Positions 9,201 through 14,171 of a stretch of 17,453 nucleotides of DNA are shown here, piece after piece (the first letter of the stretch is position 1; each line of letters starts with the position of its first letter). The position numbers and the translations under genes were made by a program. This DNA comes from JBBCJT01 sp037190665 (GTDB lineage Bacteria; Pseudomonadota; Alphaproteobacteria; Acetobacterales; Acetobacteraceae). Location: NCBI GenBank assembly GCA_037190665.1, contig JBBCJT010000083.1, forward strand, positions 1-17,453. Reading direction: 5' to 3'. The notes under the pieces are model-generated. The model was given only the letters and a program-made list of their open reading frames with translations. It did no database searches and was not told the origin of the DNA.

Positions 9201-11905
9201 ACATGCTGGTCACCGACCTGCTGGATGCGCGCTTCGTGCCCGTGGGCATCACCACGACCCTCGGCACCGCGAGCTTCGTCGGCAACGAGGCCCGGCTCGA
9301 GGTTCCACGCTTCCTGACGACCGACGCGCCGATAACGCTCACCTATCAGGTCCGCTTCGCCGACAGCGTCGAACCCGGACAGGTGATCGGCAACACCGCG
9401 ACCCTCGTATGGGACAGCGATCCGGTTGCCGGCGGCCGCCCCGGCACCGCGCAATCCTCCGCGGCCGACGTCACCGTCGTCCTCGGGCTCGATCTCGCGA
9501 AGAGCATCGTCGCCACCTCGCTGCCTGAAACCGGCAGCGACCGCTTCGACCCGACGCTGCCCGACCTCGCCGTGGGCGAGATCGTCACCTACGAACTCGT
9601 CGCCACCCTGTCCGAGGGCACGCAGCATCTCGTCATCACGGACACGATCCCGCTGGGTCTGCTGCCGCTCGCGGGCCAGGCCTTCGTGGTCTCGACCGGC
9701 GGCAGCATTGCCGCCGGACCGGGCGGCATCCTGACCCCGACGGCGGTGATCTCCGGCCAGCAGGTGACCTTCGATTTCGGCACCATCGTCAACACCGGCG
9801 ACAACGTCACCGATGCCGGCGATCAGGTGACGATCCGCATCTCCGCCCGCGTGCTGGACGTCCCGTTCAACCTGAACGGACGGCGCGTGGAGAACGGCGC
9901 GGAAGCGACGATCTCCTCGCCCAGCGCCCCGGGCGTGCCGGGCGGCACCGTCACCGATACCGACAGCGCGGCGGCGGAGATCGTGGTGCCGCGCTTCCTG
10001 CTCGACAAGGCGGTGGACCACGTCAGCGGCGATGCGGGGGACGTGTTCACCTACACGCTGGTCCTGTCACCCGCGGCGGGCACCGATGCGCCGGCGTTCA
10101 ACATCCTGATCGAGGATCCGCTCTCGCCCTTCCTCGCGCTGGTGCCCGGCAGCCTGACCAGCTCCATGGGCACGGTGACGACGGTGGGCAACATGATCCG
10201 GGTCGAGATCCCGACCATGCTGCCCGATGCGGCGCCCGTCATCATCACCTACCGCGCGGCCTTCACCGATGCGATCGAACCCGGCCAGGTGGTGCCGAAC
10301 CTCGCGACGCTGGACTACGCAAGCGCACCCACCACCGGCCGCAACCTTGCCGACGATGCGGAAGCCAGCGTGCGCGGCGACTTCGCACTCGCACTGACCA
10401 AGCAGATCGTCGCCACCTCGCTGCCGGAGACGGGCACGCAGTACTTCGATCCCTCGCTGCCGGACATCGCCGCCGGGGAGACCGTGACCTTCCACCTGAC
10501 GGCGACGCTGTCGGAAGGCACGCAGCGGCTGGTCATCGCCGATACGCTGCCGCCGGGGCTGATCGCGGAATCGGCCCGCCTCGTGAGCCTCGGCGCCGGC
10601 ATCAGCGCGAACGCGCCGGCGATCCTGCTTCAGGACGGCCGCGTGGTGTTCGATTTCGGCACCGTCGTGAACGCCGGCGACAATGTCGGCGGCGATCAGG
10701 TGGTGGTGGAGATCGTCGCCCGCCTCAACCCCGTGCCGCCGGCAGGTGCGCAGCTCCTCAACACCGCCACGGCGGAGGTCACGGCGCCGACCGACCCGGC
10801 CGCGCCGGGCGGCACGCTCGTCGCGGCGGATGCGGCCGCCGCCGAAGCCGTCGCCGCGGTGCTCGTCTTCGACAAGCAGGTCGCGCCGACGACGGTCGGG
10901 CTGATGGAGCCGATCACCTACACGCTCACGCTTTCGCACGCGCCAAACTCCACGGCCCCCGCCTACGAGGTCGTGCTGTGGGACCCGCTGTCGGACGCCT
11001 CCCTCGAACTCATCGCGGGCAGCGTCACCGTCTCGGGCGGCACGGTGGTGCAGGGCAACGGCCCGGGCGATACGGGCATTCGCGTCACGATCCCCGTGCT
11101 GCTGCCGGGACAGGTGCTCACCGTCACGTTCCAGGCGCGCGCGGTGGGGATCCCGATCCCGGACGGCATCGCGCCCAACACGGCGACGTTCGACAGCACC
11201 TCCGCGCCCGGCGCCGTTCCGCCGGGCTTCACGCGGCCTCTCGCCGGGCAGGACACGGCGCAGGTGCAGGTCGCGTCCGCCGCGCCGCCCGAAGACGGGG
11301 GCAGCCTGCTTGCCGAGTACGAGGATGCGTTCCGGCGGATCGCGCAGAACACCATCCCGCTGCCCACCGTGCTGTCCGGCACCGCCACCCCCGGCGCGGC
11401 CGTGACCCTGAATCTGGTGGGCGCGGATGGCGGACCGATCACCATCGTCGGGCTGACGGCCGATACGGGCGGGAACTGGATGGCCAATCCGATCCCCGAC
11501 AGCGCCGGCCCGCGGCCCGCGCGGGAAGCCGATCCGTCGGTGCTGTCGCTCGCGGGCCGCGAACGCGCACCCGTCTCCGCATCCCTGCTTCCGGACCCGG
11601 GCGACCGGCCGATCCTGGTTTCGACCAACACCTCCCCCTACACCGTGATGGCATCCGAGAGCGGCATGGCATTCGACGTGCGCGCCGCGCTGGAAGGCAC
11701 CCGCGTCACCTTCGGCGGCGCCCTGCAGCCGGGAGGGATGTTCGTGTCCAACCCGGACAGCCCGGGCATCCCGCCCGCCGCCCTCATCGCGGACCAGCTT
11801 CAGCGCGACCGCGCGGCCCTTGCCGCACCGGTGAGCCTCGCCTGGAACCGCTTCGCCCTCGACTTCGCGGCCGCGTCCGCGACCGCCGGGCTGGTCGGCC
11901 GCTAG
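263..11905 (+). CDS. Giant LEPR-XLL-like, multi-module DUF11/D2-type surface or secreted protein (3880 aa)
   Basis: One uninterrupted frame encodes a probable exported fibre or adhesin. TTG 263 is the first usable start after the in-frame TAG at 251-253, and it is the only one keeping the N-terminal motif FAPLEERVLLAA (residues 8-19). That motif resembles the LEPR-XLL motif found at the start of very long repetitive bacterial proteins. There is no Sec signal peptide. Residues 20-215 look like a degenerate module. Four divergent modules begin at Lys216, Lys374, Lys554 and Lys728. Nine A+B units follow, with A modules (consensus K-x-I-V-A-T-S-L-P-E-T) at Lys932, 1246, 1565, 1893, 2195, 2497, 2792, 3080 and 3380. 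B modules (consensus S-G-D-A-G-D-x-V-T-Y-T-V) start at Lys1105, 1422, 1743, 2049, 2351, 2658, 2949, 3249 and 3538. The last 190 residues are unique. No cysteine was found and there are only 26 lysines. The modules match the DUF11/fimbrial isopeptide D2 style. The surface role is inferred. Export is probably by the downstream gene products. Confidence 0.93.
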   Translation: MNYSEHLFAPLEERVLLAAQPVVAIGGDTAPLIGEQTQIDITFSNQPDGSPGSDTGYAPYVDLILPQNGADGAGVGSTPPNQNDGVTFVAATYLGQQVAATVLEFDANGQAVHPFAKDASGNLRVVNAADYGAAAGDQLVVLRLPFGSFVADQPAANIQVTVQVSELADVGVSLPVSAVGGFAYGRDPSNNPTVDPPVLGTSVSTSLTPTVLRFDKVYDGPEGETTTGPNFPRSFTINLDIATGQLLTDASILDTLPDGIVVVGTPVLAGLPGTAAYDPLTHTVTATLGGPVTGVAGVDGTLTINFYVGEFMAPGDPTTPVLDPQTGAPRTLENNVSAQIDWTPIDGRDPPGTIVIDEPGPEAVFVARSIATQKTQAVLIDTNAAGLGPGDTLRYTIDVQISDYFEFQNLTLDDLLSDGQSYVNGSATLAVVEGGSTAGSGAFAVPNIIVTRDPATGATTFRFLVSDQLVANGAPDGLLTGGEFAGSPTTLRITYDTVVESFFLATGHPVVQGDTLSNSVSVGAEVVDGGIPTGNIPGDTSSSGATIATGAISKEIYAINGNLIAPSTAVEIGAGDLVTFRLSYSMPQSLADDLVITDYLPLPIFDVSGLALTIDGTVDASVPGENIIKWGPDAADFALLLTQTPILSRDLANNTFTIEFLNLHPVTAVATTADILFTVRVVDQPFGDGLQMTNQVRAVELTDAGEVLAEGTAIRQLTLTEPELRITKGVVATDNASGVFSPGATGPVSFSAPGSAGVRFAGTIDSTNLAAVPINSNLLRIDAGDLVTFAIVVENRGSGINGAFDIRLDDNHPTGYVIPDSGLNLQVTDGAGNLLPYVLSLGTSGASLTLTDPPGSSTGALTPFSPTGGANIVVITYDLRVGDLVEATASIPNLAEIDSYAAVEGGVDRVPTTTEQVSDTAAITIAVPQFNKNIIATSLPETGDGMGVVGVPDLNVGETITFELVVTLHEGRIRNLVVEDRLPLLPGRLDFVSAEVVSIGANLFEGDGTGLIRNLGLPPPVITNVGNVVLFTFANDILNVPDNVVSDADRIVVRVTAVAADVPGNQPGVDLENVGIARFTVGTQPISVTDTATAEMVGPAFNLTKVADVELVQGNDIVTYTVTFSPLVSLTAGPLFDAILTDPLLPGLLTLVAGSAIIVQGPAGGATISEAGGIVTVTAPVIMPGETISITYQALVDPSVLAGSVLPNTVTGRSDSYPGTNPLGVEREYTASATESVRVPGPGVTKTVSVADTSLPETGSSRFDSSRVDLAIGEIVTYRIVVVLPEAVTQIVTFEDFLPIPGGTPANEGLFEFLSADLVRVGANISGLAPGVPVIGDRNGDGINDFIRVVVGTLTNTPDGVVDANDEVEVTVTARVRDAAVNRAGQAPVNLTVVTFDSGGVTSSVSATATVDIVEPTMVVNKSSSSSSGDGGDIVVYRIAFGVSGFQDGPAYDVVLTDTIPVGMDIDLASLAFASPVPIGTTLAYDAGTRLITVTVPVMTFESSAIVLGYRTIVANTVHPDEVLLNTASVVFDSHPGDPGDEYQRNYGPVQDIATFTIDRPLVSKVISSTDIPETNILQLSPVITDVAIGETVRYLVRVQMPAVTTDLVLTDLLPVAQGADPLTGDMEWISSRIVSLGANLRFTPGISIGNPGVISDRNGDGVLDTVVWDLGQVTNIADNVISQEDFIVVEVVGRVLNRPTNQPADQLTNVGQLEYTRADGSVGVLSNSATVEIVSPELIVAKTPDITTGDAGDIVTYTVAITHDQIASTADAYQLVVTDLLAPGLQLIAGSVTVSLTNSVGSFVIRSGNNPGDTSVDVALSQLSNAIPVFSDGVLTISYQARLMETVRQGDVLTNTAAVTWQSAPAGFPQARPDAASDDASVTVVFPVAIDKSVVATSLPETASGFFDPTLPDLAIGETATYEVRVTLGEGTQQVLVQDTLPAGLVFVSGTVVSIGAGISNTAIGIGAAPVVSGGLVTFDFGNAVVNAGDNLLDDGDVIVLQIVARAAPGVSAAGDTLTNNATFTSDGGALTDAAPVEVVKPDPVITKTASVVSGDAGDLVTFTVEIAQNAGASAPLYDLFIQDILPVGYVLVAGSASATRGTVTETGGDTVQLTLGGAALLPVDDPATPGVDEARIFLTYSARLADTVRPGDVVTNTVTFTGTSAPGGGPTAEDYTGQDDASVTVILPLAFDKSIIATSLPETTSAFFDPTVPDLAIGETATYEIRIRLGEGTQQVLVQDTLPTGLVFVSGTVVSIGASISNTAIGVGAAPVVSGGLVTFDFGNAVVNTGDDVLDDGDVIVLHVTARAAPGVSAAGDTLTNNATFTTDSGVLTDAAPVEVVKPDPVITKVSSVASGDAGDLVTFTVEIAQNVGASGPLYDLFVQDILPVGYVLVAGSASATRGSVVEVGGTTIQVTLGGAALLPVDDPATPGIDEARILVTYSARLADSVEPGQVITNTATFAGASAPGGGPTTEAYSGQDDAQVTVAMPVALDKQIVATSLPESTENQFDPALTDLAVGETVTYHLTATLSEGTQTLVITDTLPAGLEVLSTRVVALGAGVSAGAPAITVTGQLVTFDFATVVNTGNNDVTDGTVTVEIIARVQDVPGNVAGTALTNAGTVTIASPTDPLAPGGTEQDADSVTVEVVEPALVIDKVAPPGFVSAGETIAYGVTLTHAPGSTAAAYDIVVEDLLTDPNLELVAGTVVTSAGTVVLGNGTGDTTMRIEVPVLALGQTLTVTFTARVAANAPGGVTLTNTVTDTFDSAGGAGGRPDGGSDSTQTPGAPAQTKAIVATSNPDTGTGQFDPTLIDLEIGEELTYQITVVLPQGTTDNLVLSDIFPSVLQPLAARVVSIGGGLTTGAPSIVISGQTVTFVFGTVVNSSDATVGAEDTITLEIDGLVVDDAAFIAGDLIVNAARMDFTIAGRDGTLQTQAEAELVEPQLNIAKNVDVLSGDAGLLLTYTVTISHAAGSTAASYDMLVTDLLDARFVPVGITTTLGTASFVGNEARLEVPRFLTTDAPITLTYQVRFADSVEPGQVIGNTATLVWDSDPVAGGRPGTAQSSAADVTVVLGLDLAKSIVATSLPETGSDRFDPTLPDLAVGEIVTYELVATLSEGTQHLVITDTIPLGLLPLAGQAFVVSTGGSIAAGPGGILTPTAVISGQQVTFDFGTIVNTGDNVTDAGDQVTIRISARVLDVPFNLNGRRVENGAEATISSPSAPGVPGGTVTDTDSAAAEIVVPRFLLDKAVDHVSGDAGDVFTYTLVLSPAAGTDAPAFNILIEDPLSPFLALVPGSLTSSMGTVTTVGNMIRVEIPTMLPDAAPVIITYRAAFTDAIEPGQVVPNLATLDYASAPTTGRNLADDAEASVRGDFALALTKQIVATSLPETGTQYFDPSLPDIAAGETVTFHLTATLSEGTQRLVIADTLPPGLIAESARLVSLGAGISANAPAILLQDGRVVFDFGTVVNAGDNVGGDQVVVEIVARLNPVPPAGAQLLNTATAEVTAPTDPAAPGGTLVAADAAAAEAVAAVLVFDKQVAPTTVGLMEPITYTLTLSHAPNSTAPAYEVVLWDPLSDASLELIAGSVTVSGGTVVQGNGPGDTGIRVTIPVLLPGQVLTVTFQARAVGIPIPDGIAPNTATFDSTSAPGAVPPGFTRPLAGQDTAQVQVASAAPPEDGGSLLAEYEDAFRRIAQNTIPLPTVLSGTATPGAAVTLNLVGADGGPITIVGLTADTGGNWMANPIPDSAGPRPAREADPSVLSLAGRERAPVSASLLPDPGDRPILVSTNTSPYTVMASESGMAFDVRAALEGTRVTFGGALQPGGMFVSNPDSPGIPPAALIADQLQRDRAALAAPVSLAWNRFALDFAAASATAGLVGR
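284..319 (+). other. LEPR-XLL-like N-terminal motif (LEER variant)
   Basis: Residues 8-19 of the giant protein read FAPLEERVLLAA. Known LEPR-XLL proteins carry a short N-terminal F-x-x-L-E-P-R-x-L-L-S/A motif before long repetitive domains. Here Pro is replaced by Glu, while Phe, Leu-Glu, Arg, Leu-Leu and the small residues are kept. The motif is the best evidence that translation starts at TTG 263, and it may be the export or processing signal. That function is inference. Confidence 0.65.
908..3055 (+). repeat. Four divergent N-terminal DUF11/D2-like modules
   Basis: These are residues 216-931 of the giant protein. Each module begins with a lysine strand (FDK, TQK, ISK, ITK), keeps an Asp before a turn (LDTLP, LDDLL, TDYLP, RLDDN), and ends with a late Asn strand (ENNVSAQ, SNSVSV, TNQVRA, PNLAEI). 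They are 158-204 residues long and much less alike than the later A+B units. They look like an older or specialised head of the fibre. Confidence 0.6.
4271..4297 (+). other. Putative calcium-binding loop in A module 2
   Basis: Residues 1337-1345 read DRNGDGIND. They match the EF-hand/dockerin-type loop pattern D-x-N-x-D-G-x-x-D. The loop sits in an insertion of A module 2 and has a twin in A module 3. Calcium binding is inferred from the pattern only. Confidence 0.55.
5231..5257 (+). other. Putative calcium-binding loop in A module 3
   Basis: Residues 1657-1665 read DRNGDGVLD, again the D-x-N-x-D-G-x-x-D pattern, at the position equivalent to the loop in A module 2. Later A modules lack this insertion, which partly explains why units 2 and 3 are longer. 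Confidence 0.55.
5939..6844 (+). repeat. A+B unit 4, near-identical copy 1 (906 bp)
   Basis: This is exactly 302 codons, followed directly by its sister copy at 6845-7750. Many stretches are identical at DNA level between the two, for example around 6118-6200 and 7018-7100. By hand comparison I count about 50 amino-acid differences in 302 positions, which are mostly conservative (Val/Ile, Thr/Ala). This copy carries one of the two VVKPDP linkers that hold an extra lysine. Confidence 0.85.
6845..7750 (+). repeat. A+B unit 5, near-identical copy 2 (906 bp)
   Basis: This is the sister copy of 5939-6844, of equal length (302 codons) and in perfect phase. It shares the VVKPDP linker between its A and B halves, which no other unit has. 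That marks units 4 and 5 as the most recent duplication in the array. Confidence 0.85.
11283..11902 (+). other. Unique C-terminal region of the giant protein
   Basis: This covers roughly the last 206 codons, after the final B module. A short segment (VLSGTATPGAAVTL to ADTGGNW) looks like a bacterial Ig-like strand pair. The rest is Pro/Ala/Arg-rich and ends in LAWNRFALDFAAASATAGLVGR, whose last part could form an amphipathic helix. There are no lysines, no RTX nonapeptides (GGxGxD), no LPXTG motif and no autotransporter barrel. It could be a secretion or anchoring signal, but I cannot show this. Confidence 0.5.
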
Positions 11906-11932
11906 CCGTGGCCAGCTCCCTCCGTGTCCCCC

Positions 11933-11938
11933 GGGAGG
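11933..11938 (+). promoter_or_regulatory. Ribosome binding site for the TolC-like gene
   Basis: GGGAGG lies 5 bases before ATG 11944. It fixes the start of the outer-membrane protein gene and rules out the much longer open frame that runs back into the giant gene. Confidence 0.8.
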
Positions 11939-11943
11939 TTCGA

Positions 11944-13773
11944 ATGCCGAGACCGCTGGCCTGCGTCGCACTCTTCGCCCTGACCTGGAGCCCCGCCGTC
12001 GCACAGGGCTGGCTGACGGACCGGTCCCAGAACGCGATCGTCAACGTCGACCAGATCGCCACGCGCTACCGCGAGCAGATCAGCGCGGAGATCGCGCGGA
12101 TCAACCGCCGCCCCGCGCCCTCGGCGATGCCGACCCCGGCCGAGCTGCAGGCCGTGCGCAACACGAACCGCTGGTGGGTCCCGCAGGTCGCCGCGGCGCA
12201 GTCCGATGAACCGGGCTCGCCGACCCGCCTCGGCCTCGCCTTCCTCTACGACAGCGCGATCGTCAATTCGGCGCAGATCCGTGTCTTCGGTGACCTGCCG
12301 GCGATCCGCGAGACGCTGGAGCAGGAGGTGCGCGGACGCTACACGCCGCGCGCCTATGGCGAGGGCCGCTACGAGGACATCAACGACCCCACCCGCAACG
12401 TCGCCAACACGCGCGGATCGGACAGGCTGCTGCAACGCGAACGCGCGATGGAGTTCGGCGTGCGGCAGCGCACCTCGACGGGCGGGGAGGTGACGGTCGG
12501 CCAGCGCTTCTGGAGCGTCTCCACCAACTCGACCGACTACCTGCCGTCGAACCAGAGCCGCGCGCGCACATTCATCTCGGTCGTCCAGCCGCTGCTGCGC
12601 GATTCCGGCGTCGCCTACACCCGCAGCCTGCATGAGGTCGCGCGGCTCGATGCCCGCGTCGCGGATGCCGAGTTCCGCCGCCAGTCGGAAAGCCACCTGT
12701 TCGACGTCGCGCGCGCGTACTGGAGTCTCTATCTCGCCCGCGCGGTGCATCTGCAGCGGCAGCGCGCGTCGTCGCAGATCCGCACGCTCGTCGGCCAGAT
12801 CCAGGGCCGTTCGGAACTCGATGCCGATCCGCTGCTGCTCAGCCGCGCGCAGTCCGCCTATGCGCTGCGGGAAGCGGACCTGCTGCGCACGCAGGCGGCG
12901 ATCCGCAACGCCGAGGCGCGCATCCGTGGACTGGTGAACGAACCGCGCCTCGACCGCGCCGATATCGGCGCGCTGCTTCCGGTGGACGCGACGCTCGCGG
13001 TGTACGAGCCGATCCCGCTCCAGACCGTGGTCGAACGCGCCGCGGCGCTGCGGCCGGAGGTGCAGCAGCTCTTCCTCCAGCATCGCGCCGCCGTGCTGCG
13101 GGAAGGACAGGCGCAGATCGAGGCGCTGCCCCGCCTCGATCTGGTGCTGGAGGGCAATTACGGCGGGCGCGCCACCGGGACCGGCCAGTGGGGCGACGCG
13201 CTGAACGATACGGGGCGCAACACCGACCGGCTCGGCGGCGTGATCGGGCTGCGCATCGAGGTGCCACTGGGGGGCGACGATCTCCGCGCCCGGCTCGACC
13301 GGCGGCGACTGGAAACGCGGCAGGTCGAAAGCCAGGGCCGCGCGACGCTCGCCACCATCATCGCCGAGGCCGAGGTGACGCTGAACGAGTACAACGTCGC
13401 CTATCGGGAGATGGCGGCCCGCGCCGGCGCGATGCGCGCGGCCTCGCGCGATCTGGGCATGGAGACGGAACGCTGGCAGCAGGGCGTGTCCGGCGCGCAG
13501 GGCGAGGGTGCGGCCAACGCGCTCGAACGCCTGCTGTCCGCGCACGAGCGTCTCACCGAGGCCGAGGAGAGGCTGACCACCGCCGAGGTGACCTTCACCA
13601 TCGCCTTCCTCGCGCTGCAGCGGGTGCAGGGCACCTTCACCGCCATGCAGAACCTCGAGATGCAGCGGATCGACGACGCCGCGCGCGGCCCGTCCTTCGT
13701 TCTGCGCCGCACCCAGACGAACGGTGGCGCCGCTGCCGCGCAGCCCGCCCCCCGCAATGGAGCCCAGCGATGA
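11944..13773 (+). CDS. TolC-family outer-membrane efflux/secretion protein (609 aa)
   Basis: Predicted outer-membrane channel of a tripartite export machine. ATG 11944 follows a strong Shine-Dalgarno and gives a Sec signal peptide: Arg3, hydrophobic core CVALFAL, probable cleavage AVA|Q after residue 20. Family marks are the VVQPLLRDSG strand (about residues 211-220), long Arg/Glu/Ala-rich coiled-coil helices on both sides, ALRPEVQQ (about 368-375) opening the second internal repeat, and the second barrel strand with LRIEVPLGG (about 436-442). At 609 residues it is longer than classic TolC-like proteins (about 420-500). The extra part is mainly the 180 residues before the first barrel strand. 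It starts 38 bases after the giant gene and overlaps the next gene by ATGA. The most likely role is the outer-membrane exit for the giant protein. The family is confident and the substrate is inferred. Confidence 0.88.
   Translation: MPRPLACVALFALTWSPAVAQGWLTDRSQNAIVNVDQIATRYREQISAEIARINRRPAPSAMPTPAELQAVRNTNRWWVPQVAAAQSDEPGSPTRLGLAFLYDSAIVNSAQIRVFGDLPAIRETLEQEVRGRYTPRAYGEGRYEDINDPTRNVANTRGSDRLLQRERAMEFGVRQRTSTGGEVTVGQRFWSVSTNSTDYLPSNQSRARTFISVVQPLLRDSGVAYTRSLHEVARLDARVADAEFRRQSESHLFDVARAYWSLYLARAVHLQRQRASSQIRTLVGQIQGRSELDADPLLLSRAQSAYALREADLLRTQAAIRNAEARIRGLVNEPRLDRADIGALLPVDATLAVYEPIPLQTVVERAAALRPEVQQLFLQHRAAVLREGQAQIEALPRLDLVLEGNYGGRATGTGQWGDALNDTGRNTDRLGGVIGLRIEVPLGGDDLRARLDRRRLETRQVESQGRATLATIIAEAEVTLNEYNVAYREMAARAGAMRAASRDLGMETERWQQGVSGAQGEGAANALERLLSAHERLTEAEERLTTAEVTFTIAFLALQRVQGTFTAMQNLEMQRIDDAARGPSFVLRRTQTNGGAAAAQPAPRNGAQR
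13759..13762 (+). promoter_or_regulatory. Ribosome binding site for the lipoprotein gene
   Basis: GGAG lies 7 bases before ATG 13770, inside the end of the TolC-like gene. It favours ATG 13770 over the in-frame ATG at 13779. Confidence 0.55.
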
Positions 13774-14171
13774 TCCGCATGCTTGTCCTCGGCGCGGTGG
13801 CGTTGCTTGCCGGCTGCGCCCCCGCCACCACGCGGCTTTCCGGCGTCGAGACGCGCACCGCGACCGACAGCCCGCGCGTCGTGCCCGCCGCCGTCACGCC
13901 GACGAAGGACGGCGCGCAGCTCGAACTCGTCTCCGCGGACGGCACCATCCTCACCGGCCAGTTGATCCGCCAGCAGCAGCCGGTGATCGCGACCATCGCT
14001 GCGACCGGGCAACCGCTGGTCGGCGGCGCCATCGAATTCGGCGGCGACATCAGCGGCGGCGCGGTGGTGATGACCTGCCGCTTCACGCTCATGAATCCGC
14101 GCCGCGGCATCGACGGCGGCGGAACCGGCCGCTGCGACGGAACCGACCGGCGGGTGGATTTCCTCTTCTGA
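13770..14171 (+). CDS. Small predicted lipoprotein (133 aa)
   Basis: The start overlaps the stop of the TolC-like gene (ATGA, 13770-13773), so the two are probably translationally coupled. The N-terminus is a lipoprotein signal: a short positively charged start, a hydrophobic core LVLGAVALLAG and Cys16 in an L-A-G-C lipobox. Residue 17 is Ala, which does not suggest retention in the inner membrane. The mature part is about 118 residues and looks beta-rich. It carries two further cysteines, in VMTCRF and GRCDG, close enough for a disulfide in the periplasm, and ends in VDFLF. I do not recognise a family. Its place between the outer-membrane channel and the membrane protease/adaptor gene suggests an accessory or pilot lipoprotein of the export machine. 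An alternative start is ATG 13779. Confidence 0.8.
   Translation: MIRMLVLGAVALLAGCAPATTRLSGVETRTATDSPRVVPAAVTPTKDGAQLELVSADGTILTGQLIRQQQPVIATIAATGQPLVGGAIEFGGDISGGAVVMTCRFTLMNPRRGIDGGGTGRCDGTDRRVDFLF
14153..14158 (+). promoter_or_regulatory. Possible ribosome binding site for a CTG start
   Basis: GGTGGA lies 9 bases before CTG 14168. It supports, weakly, a non-standard CTG start for the M50 gene overlapping the lipoprotein stop. No ATG, GTG or TTG occurs in that frame between about 14060 and 14240. Confidence 0.35.

Larger units (their letters stand above)
3056..11282 (+). repeat. Nine tandem A+B double-module units (~288-328 codons each)
   Basis: The units start at the lysine codons at 3056, 3998, 4955, 5939, 6845, 7751, 8636, 9500 and 10400. 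The spacings are 314, 319, 328, 302, 302, 295, 288 and 300 codons. The A half has the signature ATSLPET, then F-D-P-x-L-x-D-L-A-x-G-E, D-T-L-P, V-S-I-G-A, V-T-F-D-F-G and N-T-G-D. The B half has SGDAGD, then T-Y-T-V, D-L-L/I-L-P, L-V-A-G-S and NTATF. All frame-setting lengths are multiples of three and no unit is broken. The array looks like the product of repeated internal duplication with later divergence, the first three units being the most divergent. Confidence 0.88.

Noticed and set aside
5000..10021. Very long minus-strand open frame of 1673 codons
   Set aside because: It is opposite the A+B repeats and its own internal repetition just mirrors them. The product is Arg/Asp/His-rich and low in hydrophobics. 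It is a codon-bias shadow.
3056..11282. RTX or CRISPR-like repeat array
   Set aside because: There are no GGxGxD nonapeptides. The repeats are long, coding, diverged and in frame, with no short direct repeats and spacers.
10978..11943. Upstream extension of the TolC-like gene into the giant gene
   Set aside because: The Shine-Dalgarno at 11933 and the signal peptide from ATG 11944 fix the start, and the extension reads as Arg/Gly-rich shadow sequence.
10067..12004. Minus-strand open frame of 645 codons
   Set aside because: It is opposite the end of the giant gene and has the same shadow composition. There is no ribosome binding site or family motif.
13724..14167. Upstream extension of the M50 frame through the lipoprotein gene
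   Set aside because: It is Arg/His-rich shadow sequence overlapping a convincing lipoprotein. The domain similarity begins only after about 14220.
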